Source: Rhabditoides inermis (Eukaryota; Nematoda; Chromadorea; Rhabditida; Rhabditidae). From it: DNA of 64,000 nt. The stretch's first letter is position 1. Each line of letters starts with the position of its first letter. This document shows, in pieces, positions 1-10,202 of this stretch. Made by a program: the position numbers and the translations under genes. Where the stretch lies: the NCBI GenBank assembly GCA_963966185.1, contig CAWZYM010000307.1, positions 560,001-624,000 on the forward strand, given 5' to 3'. The notes under the pieces are model-generated. The model did no database searches. It was given only the letters and a program-made list of their open reading frames with translations, and was not told the DNA's origin.

Positions 1-204
1 AGGGGAGGGGAGGAGTGTCGTTTTGCATCAGGAGATTCCTGAAGTTATTCAGAACTGATCCTTGTGTGCTTGATGTGTTAGATAAATATGAATTATCATT
101 CAAGCCAGCTGGTAGTTTTGAGCAGGGTGTGATGCGTTTATAGTATAGTTGTTAGAATTTGAATTTGATGTGTAATGATTGATGATGCAATAATGTTATT
201 TGAG

Positions 205-2334
205 GGTACAACTGCTGGCAGGAGTTCCAGTGCGGTACGATCAGCGGGGACCCGGCGGACGGGCCGATGCTGGATCACTCGGTGGAGCCCGAGAGGAAGA
301 GGCAGATCATCGGAAACACCTTCATCCGAGTCAAGGACGAGATCATGGACCAGGTACTGTACTGCTACGGTTCATGCTTCATTTTCTTTTTGTTAGATTT
401 TTTAACATGTGAGTTATATTTCTAGCTGAAACTGGACAAGAACGAGTACTTCTTGGCGCAGGGCACGCTGCGACCCGATCTCATCGAGTCGGTGAGTGGG
501 CGGGGCGACGAGGGGCGGGACTTGAGCTTACCGATTCTTTTAGGCGAGCGCTCTTGCTTCGGGCCACGCGGACACGATCAAAACGCATCACAATGACACG
601 GCGCTCGTGAGGGAGCTGAGGGCATTGGTGGGTGGAGAGATAGAGAGAGGGAGGGAGGGAGAGAGAGAGAGGTAGATAGGTAGATACTATGTTTTGTGTA
701 CAGGGTCGTGTCATCGAGCCGCTCCGCGATTTCCACAAGGACGAGGTGGGTTCTGCATATCTGGAATTTGATTTTTTTTTAAATCATATTTTCACTCAAC
801 TCATGTAAGGCTTCTTCTATTTCGTCAGTATAGTCTGATCATGTAAATGTAACATTTTGTTATACTTTTTATGCTTTTGTTTGTAGGTTCGGGAGTTGGG
901 TCAGTCTCTTGGTCTCCCGGAGGCTCTGGTACAAAGGCAGCCATTCCCCGGACCCGGACTCGCCATCAGGATACTGTGTGCGGAGAAGCCATTCAAGGTA
1001 TGTGAAGGGGGAGTGGGGGGCGTTGAGGATGGTTCCCTTTCAGTGTGATGACTTCTCGTCCACCCACTCTGCCCTGTCCCTCATCGCCAACTGGAGTGAG
1101 ACGAAGAGGAGACTCGCCGCCGGACAATGCGAAGTAAGGACATCTCGAAAAGGAGTCGCGAAAAGGAAATGTTGTTTTGTGTTCAAAATAGTAAATTATC
1201 CTGCTCGTTGTTCCGCGAAATGCATGTGATGAATGTAGGAGTCGGAGGCGGAGCAGGCGCGCGGTCTGCTCGCCCTGCTGGAGGGACAGGATGGCTCGTT
1301 CGGGGAGGGAGCTCGCATGGCTGCCACCCTCCTGCCCATCAAGAGTGTCGGGGTGCAGGGAGACAGTCGGTCAGTGCGAGTTGTCCTTGAAACCTCATTG
1401 AGAAAAGGAATTTGTAGTGTCCAGCTCCAGATGTTGTTGTCTTGTTGTCTATTGTGTTTGTTTTCAGTTCGTACTCGTACGTGGCTGCCTTCTCGACGGA
1501 GGAGCGTCCTATTCCGTGGGCGCGGCTCGAGCGACTCGCCACCCTCGTGCCCAAGGTCCTGCACAACATTAACAGGTATCCTTTGCAATATTTCCTATAT
1601 TTTGTTTAAACTTAGATTACATTTTTAACCAGAATTACGTTTCATCTGAGACTAACTTCTTGTTCGCGGATGTCTCCAATTTTGTTGTGAGACAGAAGTT
1701 TAATTGTATTTGTTTGAGGGTAGTGTACGTGTTCGGTGGAGAGGTGAAGCAGTCTTGTGAGTCGATCACCGTCACTCACCTCAACCAGACCACCGTGCAG
1801 AAGCTACAGAAGGTGTGTGTGTGAGAGAGAGAGAGTTGGAGTGATGAGGTCTGTTTGCAGGCGGACAAGCTGGCCACGGACTCGCTGTTCGGTCTGTCTG
1901 TCGATGGCTCTCCCGATCCCACACTCAATGACGTCAGCAAGGCCATCCAACAGGTCGCTCATCGTTATTTTATTATCATTGTTACTATTCACCCAAATAG
2001 TATGTGATAATCAATAGTGGGTGTTGCAGATGCCTGTAGTGATGCTGCCGGTTCACTTGGACAGGAGCCGCGAGTCGAACTCGTACAAACACTCGTTCTG
2101 CCTCCGACCATTCATCACCCAGGACTTCATGACTGGAGTGGCCGCCCTGCCCGGAAGGGACATCCCCGAGCAGGTATCACACCTCTCTCTCTCCATCTAT
2201 CTTCTCTCCTTCACCCCTCCCTCTTTCAGACGGTGCTCGCGATGGCGGAGCGCATAGATGCGCACGTGCTGGGCACTTCTCGTGTGATGTTGGATCTGAC
2301 GAGCAAGCCTCCTGGCACGACGGAGTGGGAGTAG
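205..2334 (+). CDS. GMPS: GMP synthase [glutamine-hydrolysing], C-terminal part (left copy)
   Basis: GMP synthase converts XMP to GMP in de novo guanine nucleotide synthesis, in the cytosol. Visible exons are about 205-353, 426-491, 544-627, 704-745, 887-997, 1044-1133, 1239-1369, 1468-1575, 1719-1812, 1861-1953, 2030-2173 and 2230-2334, all with GT-AG introns in consistent phase. Diagnostic stretches are [49 protein letters not shown] and the family's C-terminus [13 protein letters not shown] just before the stop. These cover the end of the ATP-pyrophosphatase domain and the dimerisation domain. The amidotransferase domain and the SGGVDS P-loop lie outside the window on the left (both the P-loop and the end of the amidotransferase domain are visible in the right copy). 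No break is seen in the part present. Confidence 0.93.
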
Positions 2335-2490
2335 GAGGAGGAGGAGGAGGAGATAGCATAGACAGTACATATCCGGATAGTGATGATCTAGTGTTCACTT
2401 ATACCCCACCACACACCATCCACCCCTAGCATTTCTTGCACACACACACACACCACATTTGTATTGGCTGCCACCCGGGTGACTCGATTT

Positions 2491-2519
2491 ATTGATTGAT
2501 GTTCGCATCAATCAATAAA
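2491..2519 (+). terminator. 3'-UTR hairpin overlapping an AATAAA polyadenylation signal
   Basis: A perfect 10-bp inverted repeat (ATTGATTGAT, loop GTTCGC, ATCAATCAAT) lies 157 bp after the GMP synthase stop, and its right arm runs into AATAAA at 2514-2519. This probably directs 3'-end formation of the left copy. The right copy keeps only the left arm and the loop and has no AATAAA here. Confidence 0.7.
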
Positions 2520-3093
2520 ACTCGTTGTTAAATACTCGTTGTTCTCAGATAGTGTCTCGCTGTAGATGGCTGCATATGCGATGCCCTCTGCCTTACCGTT
2601 GACATAGAGTGAAGAGGGGATGAGAGATTTGATAGATTGGAATGTTGTTCAGATGCATGTTATTCTTGTTCAGAGTTTATGTTTCCCATTGCGATGTATT
2701 GCGGAGTAGATAAACCGTGTGATTATGTTGTTTTGTGAATGGACGAGAGGGGGAAACAGCGAGGAGTGCCGCTATGCGAACAATGTGACCTTCGCTGGCT
2801 CCTGCCATGCATCCTCCTTCTACTCAAACGATACTACGCGAATGTTCCGTTTTACGTGAAAAGTGAAAAACTGAACGTATTATTATACGATTCAAGAGAG
2901 TCAGTACAATGCAAAGATCAATGAGAGTATGGAAAACACCAAAGCCCATTGATTTTCAACCAAAATACAAGCTACGCCAAATTTCAGTCTTCAGTACGTA
3001 ACGATATCCAAATATTCCAAATCCCAGGACAGTTCACAACAACAACAACAACAACAAATTAATTTGTTTATCCAAAGGCTGTGTGGTTCAGTT
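2520..3093. other. Intergenic spacer between convergent genes
   Basis: No gene was recognised. The segment holds the end of the duplicated block (to about 2772), AT-rich sequence, and an ACA trinucleotide run at 3039-3057 just past the stop codon of the minus-strand gene. It should contain the 3' UTR of that gene. Confidence 0.6.
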
Positions 3094-3878
3094 TCAGTCA
3101 GTGTCATCAATGAAGTCCAGCCTAGAGCATTTCTCCTCCACTGCTGCCTGCTCCTTCTCCTTCTCTCCCAGCTTCTTCTCGAGGGAAGCGCACCGGGCCA
3201 GAAGGCGATCGATCTCGTCGTCGAGCAGATTCTTCTCCAACTGGATCTCGCGGAACATATCCGCTAACTGCTTGCACTCGGCCGTAAGCTGCTTGATTTC
3301 GACCTTGGCTGACTGGAGGGATTCGCGAGTGTCCTCCACCACTTTGCCGGCGCCACTCAATAGCACCCTCATGACACGCATGTTCTTGATGTTTGCGTAA
3401 GCGCGCGAGGTGGTCTGAAAGATTACGGGTAGAAAAGGAGGAGCGACATGAACTCACGATGTTGGAAGAAGACGCGGGCTGGTTGCGGAGCACGCATGCA
3501 CCGCAGACCACCACTCCATTGACAGTCGACACGGGCTCGGCGCCGCGGACGACGCAGGGGCAAGCCAGCGAAGAAAGAGGCAGCATCTGAAAACACGACG
3601 GTCATTCCCCCGTACGGTAGTATACCGTAATCCTACAGTACCTGAGGCTTGCCGTGGCAGGTGGCCATGTGGGCGTCCAAACAGAACTGCCCAAAGAGCA
3701 GGCGGCACGACGAGCATCTCGCGATGGCTCCTTCCACCTCCCCATAGGGGCACTTGCCGGAGCACTCCGACGCGAGAAGATCGGAGAGGGAGGGGACAGA
3801 CGGGGAGGGGGACGACACTGAACGAGAAGATGTACAAGGAGAAGAGGAGGAGAGAAAGTGTGGAAACACATGACGCAC
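3094..3878 (-). CDS. Cys-rich (putative zinc-binding) protein with C-terminal coiled coil
   Basis: Three minus-strand exons, 3878-3642, 3586-3458 and 3414-3094, join in phase and give about 228 residues. The N-terminal 40 residues are Ser/Pro-rich. Residues of about 40-110 carry Cys/His pairs (KCPYG, RCSSC, FCLDAHMATCH, ACPCVV, VCGACVLRN), which look like a degenerate RING or B-box zinc module. The last 100 residues form a heptad-rich helix (KVEIKQLTAECKQLADMF onward) that predicts a coiled coil. RING/B-box followed by coiled coil recalls TRIM or ZIP3/RNF212-like architectures, but I cannot assign a family. The start at 3878 is the first ATG in frame; an extra upstream exon is possible. It faces away from SF3A1 and probably shares its promoter region. 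Confidence 0.7.
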
Positions 3879-4230
3879 TTATTGTGTTAGTAGGGGAGGA
3901 GTGGCAGCCTCTTCGAGTAAGGACAATAGTACGAATGAACAGTCGGTCGACACGCGACCGCCACATAGACAGTCGTCATTGCAGGCAAATGTGGTGAATA
4001 CGCCAATTAATCATGGGCTAACGAATATGTAAATGCCAGCCCGTAGTGTCGTGACTCGAGCATCACGTACGTGCACGTAGCGCAGAGCGTCAATTTGTTA
4101 TTGATCAGGGAATTCCATTTGGGAAACAATTAAAATATAAACGCACGAATTTGAAGTTCGTTTGTGTGTTTTTTTGCGTTGGTATTTTTGATTGTTGTTT
4201 GTATTTTTGTTTTTGTTTTTGTAGCTAACC
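3879..4230. promoter_or_regulatory. Divergent promoter region (Cys-rich gene / SF3A1)
   Basis: The 352 bp between two start codons that point away from each other must hold both promoters and 5' UTRs. No TATA box is obvious. A T-rich, G-interrupted tract runs through 4158-4224 just before the SF3A1 ATG; it contains TTTTTGTAG and could be a trans- or cis-splice acceptor for a 5' leader. Confidence 0.55.
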
Positions 4231-7200
4231 ATGACCGTCACGGTGTCAAACCGCGAGGAGGACTCTATGAACAATGAGCCGTCACTCAGCGGCAAGCAAA
4301 TCATCGGCATAATCTACCCGCCGCCCGACATTAGAAGTACGTTATTCGCTGTTTATTGTAAAATAAGATTGTATATTTTAGCAATTGTGGACAAGACGGC
4401 TGTATTCGTGGCGAGGAACGGAGTGGCTTTTGAGAACAAGATTCGCGAGAAGGAGGCCAACAACCCGCGTTTCAACTTCCTCTCCCTTACCGATCCCTAC
4501 AACGCGTACTACCAGCACAAGGCATGTTATGATTTGCTTTCAAAGTGTATGGTGTATAAAAATAAGAATACTGTAGGTGCGTGCGCGAGCTGCAAGATGG
4601 CAAGGTTGTCAAGTCGTCGATTCCCAAGCCCCAGTTGCCCGAGGCCGTCAAGCAACACGTCAAAAAGGTTCGTATTGCTTTACGATAACTGTTTTGTGAT
4701 TTAGTTTGATATTAAATTAATTATCATCATAAAAGTGGTTTTCAGGCCGAGTTTGTGCCCACGAAGCCTCCTTCACCGTATGAGTTCAGCGCCGATCCCG
4801 CCACTATCAACGCGTACGTCCTGTGAGTTTATTAGCTAATATGTTTGCGTTGTAGTGGTTTTTGTAAGTTTATTTAGTATTGCAACTGTTTATTATTTGT
4901 TTACTATTTAGTGATCTGATCCGCCTCACTGCCATATTCGTCGCTCGCAACGGCAGGCAGTTCCTCACACAGCTCATGAACAGGTTAACTTAGTTTTTCT
5001 CTGTGTTTGTTCGTTTAAAGTTGTTAACATTGTTTGTAACTATATTAGTAACATTTTACGCTGTTCAGAGAGATTCGCGACTACCAGTTCGATTTCCTGA
5101 AGCCGCAGCACTCCAACTTTTCCTATTTCACAAAAGTCGTCGAGCAGTACACCAAGGTATGTTGTAGAACACAATTGTTAGAAAAATGATGGTGGTAACT
5201 TAGTGTTTTTTGTAGGTGAATATTCCGACGAAGACTATCGTGGATGACCTGAAGAAGGATGCGCAAGATTCGAAAAGTCTTCTAGATGACTGTAGATACA
5301 GGTGTGCGTGGGAGAAGCACCAGCGTGGATTGAAGGAGAAGGAGGAGGCGGCGGCCGAGAAAGAGCGCATGGCGTACGCACAGATCGACTGGCACGACTT
5401 TGTTGTCGTTCAGACCGTCGACTTCCAACCCCACGAGACCTGTGCATTCATTCATATATACATAGTGATGTGTAGCTATTGTTTTGTATGCGTGTTTAGC
5501 GAACCTGCCTGGGCTGTGCACTCCGAAGGACGTGGGGGCGCGCGTGCTGCTGGAGGCTCGGGAGGAGCAGAACAAGGCGGTGGCCGCCCAGCAGACAGTC
5601 GAGATGGACATGGACGAGAGCGACTCGGACGACGACATACACAACGAGGTCGGTGTTCAAAAAGAGAATTGGTTGTTTGTGAATCGGATAGAATGTGTGT
5701 TGTTTGTGCAGGTTGCTTCGGACGCGCCTGCCGCGCAGACCCGTGCCGCGTACGAGGTGACTCAGCCCGCGCCCGCCGCCCCCACCAAGCACGATGTCAC
5801 CATCAGGGACTACGACCCCAAGAAGGGTACGTCGTACGTAAACCGATCGGGGATATTGCGATTCTTTAGACACAAAACACTGTAATGCAAGAATCTGAGA
5901 GTAGCCTGTGACCGAGTGGCGACTCTCACCTCTACACCACGCGGATGACGCTTCCGCTAAAGTTCCCGCCATTTCTCCAGTTCAAAAATCCCCGCACCAT
6001 TCGCGCACCATGGCTGTTTTGCACCGTTCGCGCGCAAGCAGCGCGATTAGAAATACACTGAAGCGATCAGTGATCGATTATCTGGCCATTAGACATGATG
6101 CAAGGCCAATAAAACATGTGCCACAGCCTATGTAACGTGCTTGCGCACAAGTTGTGCTCCTGGAGAAATGGAGAGGACTTTAGAGAGAAATAACAATAAA
6201 ACGGAAATGCTTCTCTTTGATTTTCGAACGATTGCGTCGCGCGTCTCTTCTTCTTTTTCCACTCTCTGCCCTCACGTCTTTCTGTGAGAAGAGAGAGGGG
6301 TCACGGGCACACTTTCTTGTATCAACTTTACCAAGTAAAATAAGCGCATAAAGTGTTAGCGCTGAAATTAGAAATGGATATCTGATGAAACATGTAGTTC
6401 GAGAAGTGATTGTGTGTTGTTGTAGCTCTTGCTGCGAAGAAGGACGCGGACAAGTGGTTGGTGTCGCCTCTGACGGGAGAGAGGGTCAGGGCAGACCAGG
6501 TCGACCAGCACGTCAGGTAAGCTGCCCGTTTGGCTTGATTATATTGATTATTTGAGTATGTTGCGCAGTGAGTTTTGTCTCTGTGTTTAGTTTGAACTGT
6601 TCTCGATAGCTATTTTGTAGGTACAACACTGTCGACTCTCAGTACAAAGAGGACCGCAATCGGTTCCAGGCCGAGAGGAGTGCTGAGGAGCCTGTGTTCG
6701 CGCCCGGACATGAGATTGGAGAGCACCTCGGAAGGTGCGCAACAACCGAACACACCATCTCTTTAAACTCTTTAACTATATATATTAAAATTCCAGTTAA
6801 TCACTATTGCATGTTGATGTTTTTTCAGTTTCGCCGAGCGTCGTTCTGATATCTTCGGAGTTGGAGGAGAGCAGGAGCAGATTGGTCGCAAGATTGGAGA
6901 AGAGGAGGTGCTCCAAGCGCCTCCCACTCGCAATCCCGGACAGACGACTCTCGAGCAGCAGATCAGCGAGATCCAGAGGCAGCACGGATACCAGCCGCCC
7001 AAGCAGGACGCCCCGCCCCCGCAGGCTCCTCCCCCGGCGGCCGCTGCCCCGCCCCCGCAGGCGCCGCCTCCCGCCGCGGCCGCGCTGCCTCCGATGCCGC
7101 CACCTGTCGCCAAGCCGCCCATGCCTCCCGCAGCGGCTCTGGTGTAATAAGCATGCATGCAGCCTCCTCCGATGGCTCGTCCCCCCGTGATGCCCCCCGT

Positions 7201-7826
7201 GATGCCCCCCGTGATGCGCCCTCCGATGGGCATGCACAAGCCCCTCGGAATGCCCATCCCCGGACTCCCGCCCATCATCCCTCCCATGGGTGAGTAGAGG
7301 GACAGGAGAGAGTGTATTGATGGTTGCAGTTGGAGGCATGCCTCTGCCTATGGGTATGGGTCGTCCTATGATGCCTCCTCGTGGGCCGCCGACGGATGCG
7401 CCGCCTGCCAAGAGGGCCAAGACCGAGGACGACCTCATCCCCGAGAACCAGTGGCTCGACAAGGTACGCGCTGTGTGGCACATATTGTTTGTGTGGGTGT
7501 GGAATTGTAAAGGGAAAAATTGTGACGATGATGGTTGCTTTGAGGTGTCGGGCGACATCGAGGTGCGGGTGCAGCTGCCGGTGGCCGAGGAGTTCTCCCT
7601 GCACGGAGAGGTGGTGGCCTTCCATGTGGCAGTCGACCATGCAGTATCCACACTCAAGGAACTGGTGCATAACAAGTACGGCATCCCCACAAACAAGCAG
7701 AAGCTCGTCGTAATGGTTGCGTTGCAGGGTCTGTTCATGAAGGACGCGTGTTCGTTCGCCTTCTACAACATGTCCAACATGGCTCTCGTCATTCTCAACG
7801 TGAAGCAGCGTGGAGGAAAGAAGTGA
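4231..7826 (+). CDS. SF3A1: Splicing factor 3A subunit 1 (SF3A1/Prp21)
   Basis: SF3A1 is a U2 snRNP component needed for branch-site recognition. The model (about 715 residues) uses exons 4231-4336, 4382-4544, 4577-4667, 4746-4822, 4912-4983, 5069-5156, 5216-5441, 5500-5648, 5712-5826, 6426-6516, 6621-6734, 6829-7141, 7163-7289, 7330-7463 and 7545-7826. Two SURP modules are clear (DKTAVFVARNGVAFE... and LTAIFVARNGRQFLTQLM with FDFLKPQHSNFSYF). The PRP21 core has WHDFVVVQTVDF, the acidic DMDESDSDDD and KWLVSPLTGERV. SFAERRSDIFGV is followed by a Pro/Ala/Met-rich linker and a C-terminal ubiquitin-like domain ending KQRGGKK. Two in-frame stops at 7145-7150 force either a 21-nt intron or another solution, and the second intron (4545-4576) would be only 32 nt; both are discussed in the findings. 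AATAAA lies at 7919-7924. Confidence 0.93.
5827..6425 (+). other. Intron of SF3A1 (about 600 bp)
   Basis: This is the longest intron of the gene. Apart from purine- and pyrimidine-rich stretches near 6240-6300, nothing was recognised in it. Confidence 0.6.
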
Positions 7827-7939
7827 GCGGACGAATCAGTGGTCTCCTATTGTTATCGGTATGCTATTGTGAAGTTGTATCATCGTGACGTATTGATTTA
7901 ATAGGTGGGGTTGAGTAAAATAAACGTATTGTTGATCAA

Positions 7940-8203
7940 TGTCGCGACCGCACATTGGTGCAGTCACGACTTGGCTACAACCACTACCGTATCCCCTAGT
8001 GTTCTCCCTATATTGACCGCGACTCCGCTCGCTGTCTTTTGTGTTCGTGTTTGTTGTACTGTAGACTATTGTTTGTTTGTTGCCTACGAGAATACATAAT
8101 TCGTGCTACCATTTGGTTGCCTTTAATTGCTTTCACATTGCATTAATTACACTGATCTACACAATAGATTAGTATTTGAATCCGCCGCTGTCAGGTCACT
8201 TTA
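7940..8203 (+). repeat. Probable 5' LTR of the Bel/Pao element
   Basis: The segment starts with TGTCGCGACC and ends directly before the primer-binding site. It is about 260 bp, short for the superfamily. The boundaries rest on the adjacent PBS and on position after the SF3A1 3' end; no second copy exists in the window to confirm them. Confidence 0.5.
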
Positions 8204-8216
8204 TGGTGCATCGGCC
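8204..8216 (+). promoter_or_regulatory. Primer-binding site complementary to tRNA-Gly 3' end
   Basis: TGGTGCATCGGCC matches the complement of the 3' end of an animal tRNA-Gly(GCC) including the CCA tail. tRNA-Gly is a common primer in Bel/Pao elements. It marks the 5' LTR / internal boundary. Confidence 0.75.
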
Positions 8217-8384
8217 TAGGTGAAAAACCCAGGTCAGCCCGAATTATCCCTGATAATACATATTGCTATTACCTGCTAAAACCGCCACCACACGGTTACC
8301 ACTAACTGCTGTTTCTACCGCTACCATACGGTTCCATATTACGTCATCCCGCTAGACCACTCAACACTGCACTAACATTATCGA

Positions 8385-10202
8385 TTGATTTTCGAAAACA
8401 TAAATCAACCACCACCCACCTCACTCGGACGATCTCCACGTTACCGCTCCCCGCACCCACTTGCCACCGATCGCTACTTGCCACTCCTGCAAAAAATGTC
8501 TGATTGCATGAGGCCGAGTGATAAAGGCGTGCTAACGAGGTACAAGAACAAGCTGATTGATGCTACCGCGCAGACAAAGGCGGTATACGAAGACACGCAA
8601 TCTACCAACACCCGCCGCGCAGTCATGCTCACCGCCCTCACTACCGCGCTCGATAAGCTAGTTGTTAAGCGCAACGAGATCGAGAATGACGCGTATGCCG
8701 ATGACAATGCAACCGCGTTCAACACCTATGACAACTCTGAGTGTTTCGCGGACCACATCAATGCCGCGGAAGACGTTATCGAACTCGCGCAGGCATGCGA
8801 CATTGAGCGCAAGACCATGAAGGAGGAAGAGCGCGAGAATGAGCTGCATGAGAAGCAGCGCGAGCTGCTCAACGCGCAGATCAACGCGCAGATGACACTC
8901 ACCCAGCAGCAGCAGATGTCCGTCTCGCAGGCGTCCGTCCACCACGCACCCGGCAACCCGCAGCTAGTCGCGCCTGAAAATAAAATGCGAATCAACATGA
9001 AACCGATCGAGGTGCCCCCCTTCGATGGAACTCCCGAGGGCTACCAGCAGTTCTGGGATGTGTATGAGAACGTTGTACACAACCGTACTGACATGGGCGA
9101 CACCGAGAAACTGCTCTACCTTATAAACCGCTGCGCCGCTGACCCCGCTCTTGCCGCATCCCTCCCCCGCCAGGGAGCCCAGTACGCTACCGCTATTGCT
9201 ATGCTAAAGAAGAAGTATGACAACCCGGTTGAGACCCAGCACCGTCTGTGGCGCAAAATTGAACAGATGGAAGCGGCCACCGACAACAACGATACCATCA
9301 AGAACCGCGCCAACTACAACCAGTGCCAGCTATTGCTGGACGCAGTAAAGCGCAGCAGCAGTCTCATGCGAGACAATCAGAAAGACCCCGCCCTCTCAGC
9401 CATGTCGCAGCGCATCATCTTGCCTAAGTTCTCGCAGCGCGTACAATATGAGGTGCAGAAAATTATTACCGAGAAGGGCAGCGAGGGCAGCGTCCTCTCT
9501 GTCGACGAGACAATGGCGCTCATCGACAAAAACATTCGCGTTGATGAAGACATTCTACAAGTGCAGACCCACAAGGTCAAGGAGGAGACTGTGTGCCTGG
9601 CGCGCAACAGCCCCTCCCCCCGCATGAACAGCACAGCGCAACACAACAACAACCAGCAGGCACACAATGGCCCGCACAACACCAACCCGCATGCCAACCA
9701 CCCTGCAGACCGCTGTCTGCTTTGTTACAGTACCAGCCACCACGCCAGCTCGTGCAACAACAACCACTTGTGCTATGCGCTCATGCAGATTGTGCGTCTA
9801 TCTCGCGCATGCGCAAAGTGTTTCCAAACCGGACACACTTCTTCTACGTGCTCGTGGAACAACTGCAACAATTGCAATGGTCCGCACAACACGCGCATCT
9901 GCTACAAGCAAGTAAACAACAACCATACGCGCAACAAGTCGCAGTACCACAACAGCCACAATGCGAACAAGTACAACAGCACCACCACTACCGGCTACAC
10001 CCCCACCAACGCGCGCCCCCAACACATCCACATGACACAAGACCACTACTCACCTGCTCATGACGACGCACAGCTCGTCCACGCCGCTCTTGACGAGCAC
10101 GCCCCTGTGCCCGACCCGGACGGCGACCGCCCCGCGGCGCGGCCGGACGAAGAGGAGTGCGAGGCAGGCCTGAATGGAGAGATTGACAACTTTCGCTACT
10201 AA
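8385..10202 (+). CDS. Bel/Pao gag-like protein
   Basis: The open frame gives 605 residues; the ATG at 8496 (MSDCMRPSDK) is the more likely start, as the first 37 residues are low-complexity. An N-terminal helical, Gln/Glu-rich region is followed by the Pao gag domain (IEVPPFDGTPEGYQQFWDVY, LPRQGAQYATAIAMLKKKYD). Three CCHC knuckles follow: CLLCYSTSHHASSC, CAKCFQTGHTSSTC and CNNCNGPHNTRIC. The tail is Asn/His-rich and then acidic. Gag binds element RNA and assembles the particle. The frame overlaps the next one (from 10174) by 29 bases in a different phase, which fits either a programmed frameshift to pol or a mutation. Confidence 0.9.
   Translation: MIFENINQPPPTSLGRSPRYRSPHPLATDRYLPLLQKMSDCMRPSDKGVLTRYKNKLIDATAQTKAVYEDTQSTNTRRAVMLTALTTALDKLVVKRNEIENDAYADDNATAFNTYDNSECFADHINAAEDVIELAQACDIERKTMKEEERENELHEKQRELLNAQINAQMTLTQQQQMSVSQASVHHAPGNPQLVAPENKMRINMKPIEVPPFDGTPEGYQQFWDVYENVVHNRTDMGDTEKLLYLINRCAADPALAASLPRQGAQYATAIAMLKKKYDNPVETQHRLWRKIEQMEAATDNNDTIKNRANYNQCQLLLDAVKRSSSLMRDNQKDPALSAMSQRIILPKFSQRVQYEVQKIITEKGSEGSVLSVDETMALIDKNIRVDEDILQVQTHKVKEETVCLARNSPSPRMNSTAQHNNNQQAHNGPHNTNPHANHPADRCLLCYSTSHHASSCNNNHLCYALMQIVRLSRACAKCFQTGHTSSTCSWNNCNNCNGPHNTRICYKQVNNNHTRNKSQYHNSHNANKYNSTTTTGYTPTNARPQHIHMTQDHYSPAHDDAQLVHAALDEHAPVPDPDGDRPAARPDEEECEAGLNGEIDNFRY

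Larger units (their letters stand above)
1..2772. repeat. Segmental duplication, copy A (GMP synthase 3' half plus 3' flank)
   Basis: This block matches 15921-18677 nearly base for base, introns included. The differences I see are small: one T fewer in the poly-T near 778 in the other copy, one extra GGA unit near 2340, a longer CA run near 2445, a 25-26 bp deletion at 2508-2533, and scattered changes near the right end. The left limit is the window edge, so the true unit is longer. Similarity fades around 2772. Intron-level identity means a very recent duplication, an uncollapsed second haplotype, or an assembly artefact. Confidence 0.95.

Noticed and set aside
175..412. Two overlapping open frames rich in Arg/Ser over the first GMP synthase exon
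   Set aside because: They are other-frame readings of the exon 205-353, which encodes the family segment in the third frame.
6772..7738. Long minus-strand open frames (171 and 313 codons) opposite SF3A1
   Set aside because: They are Gly/Ala/Arg-rich mirror translations of the Pro/Ala/Met-rich linker and cross real splice sites.
8474..9767. Minus-strand frames opposite the gag gene
   Set aside because: Shadows of a G/C-ending-codon coding region; no family match and the plus-strand gag motifs are clear.
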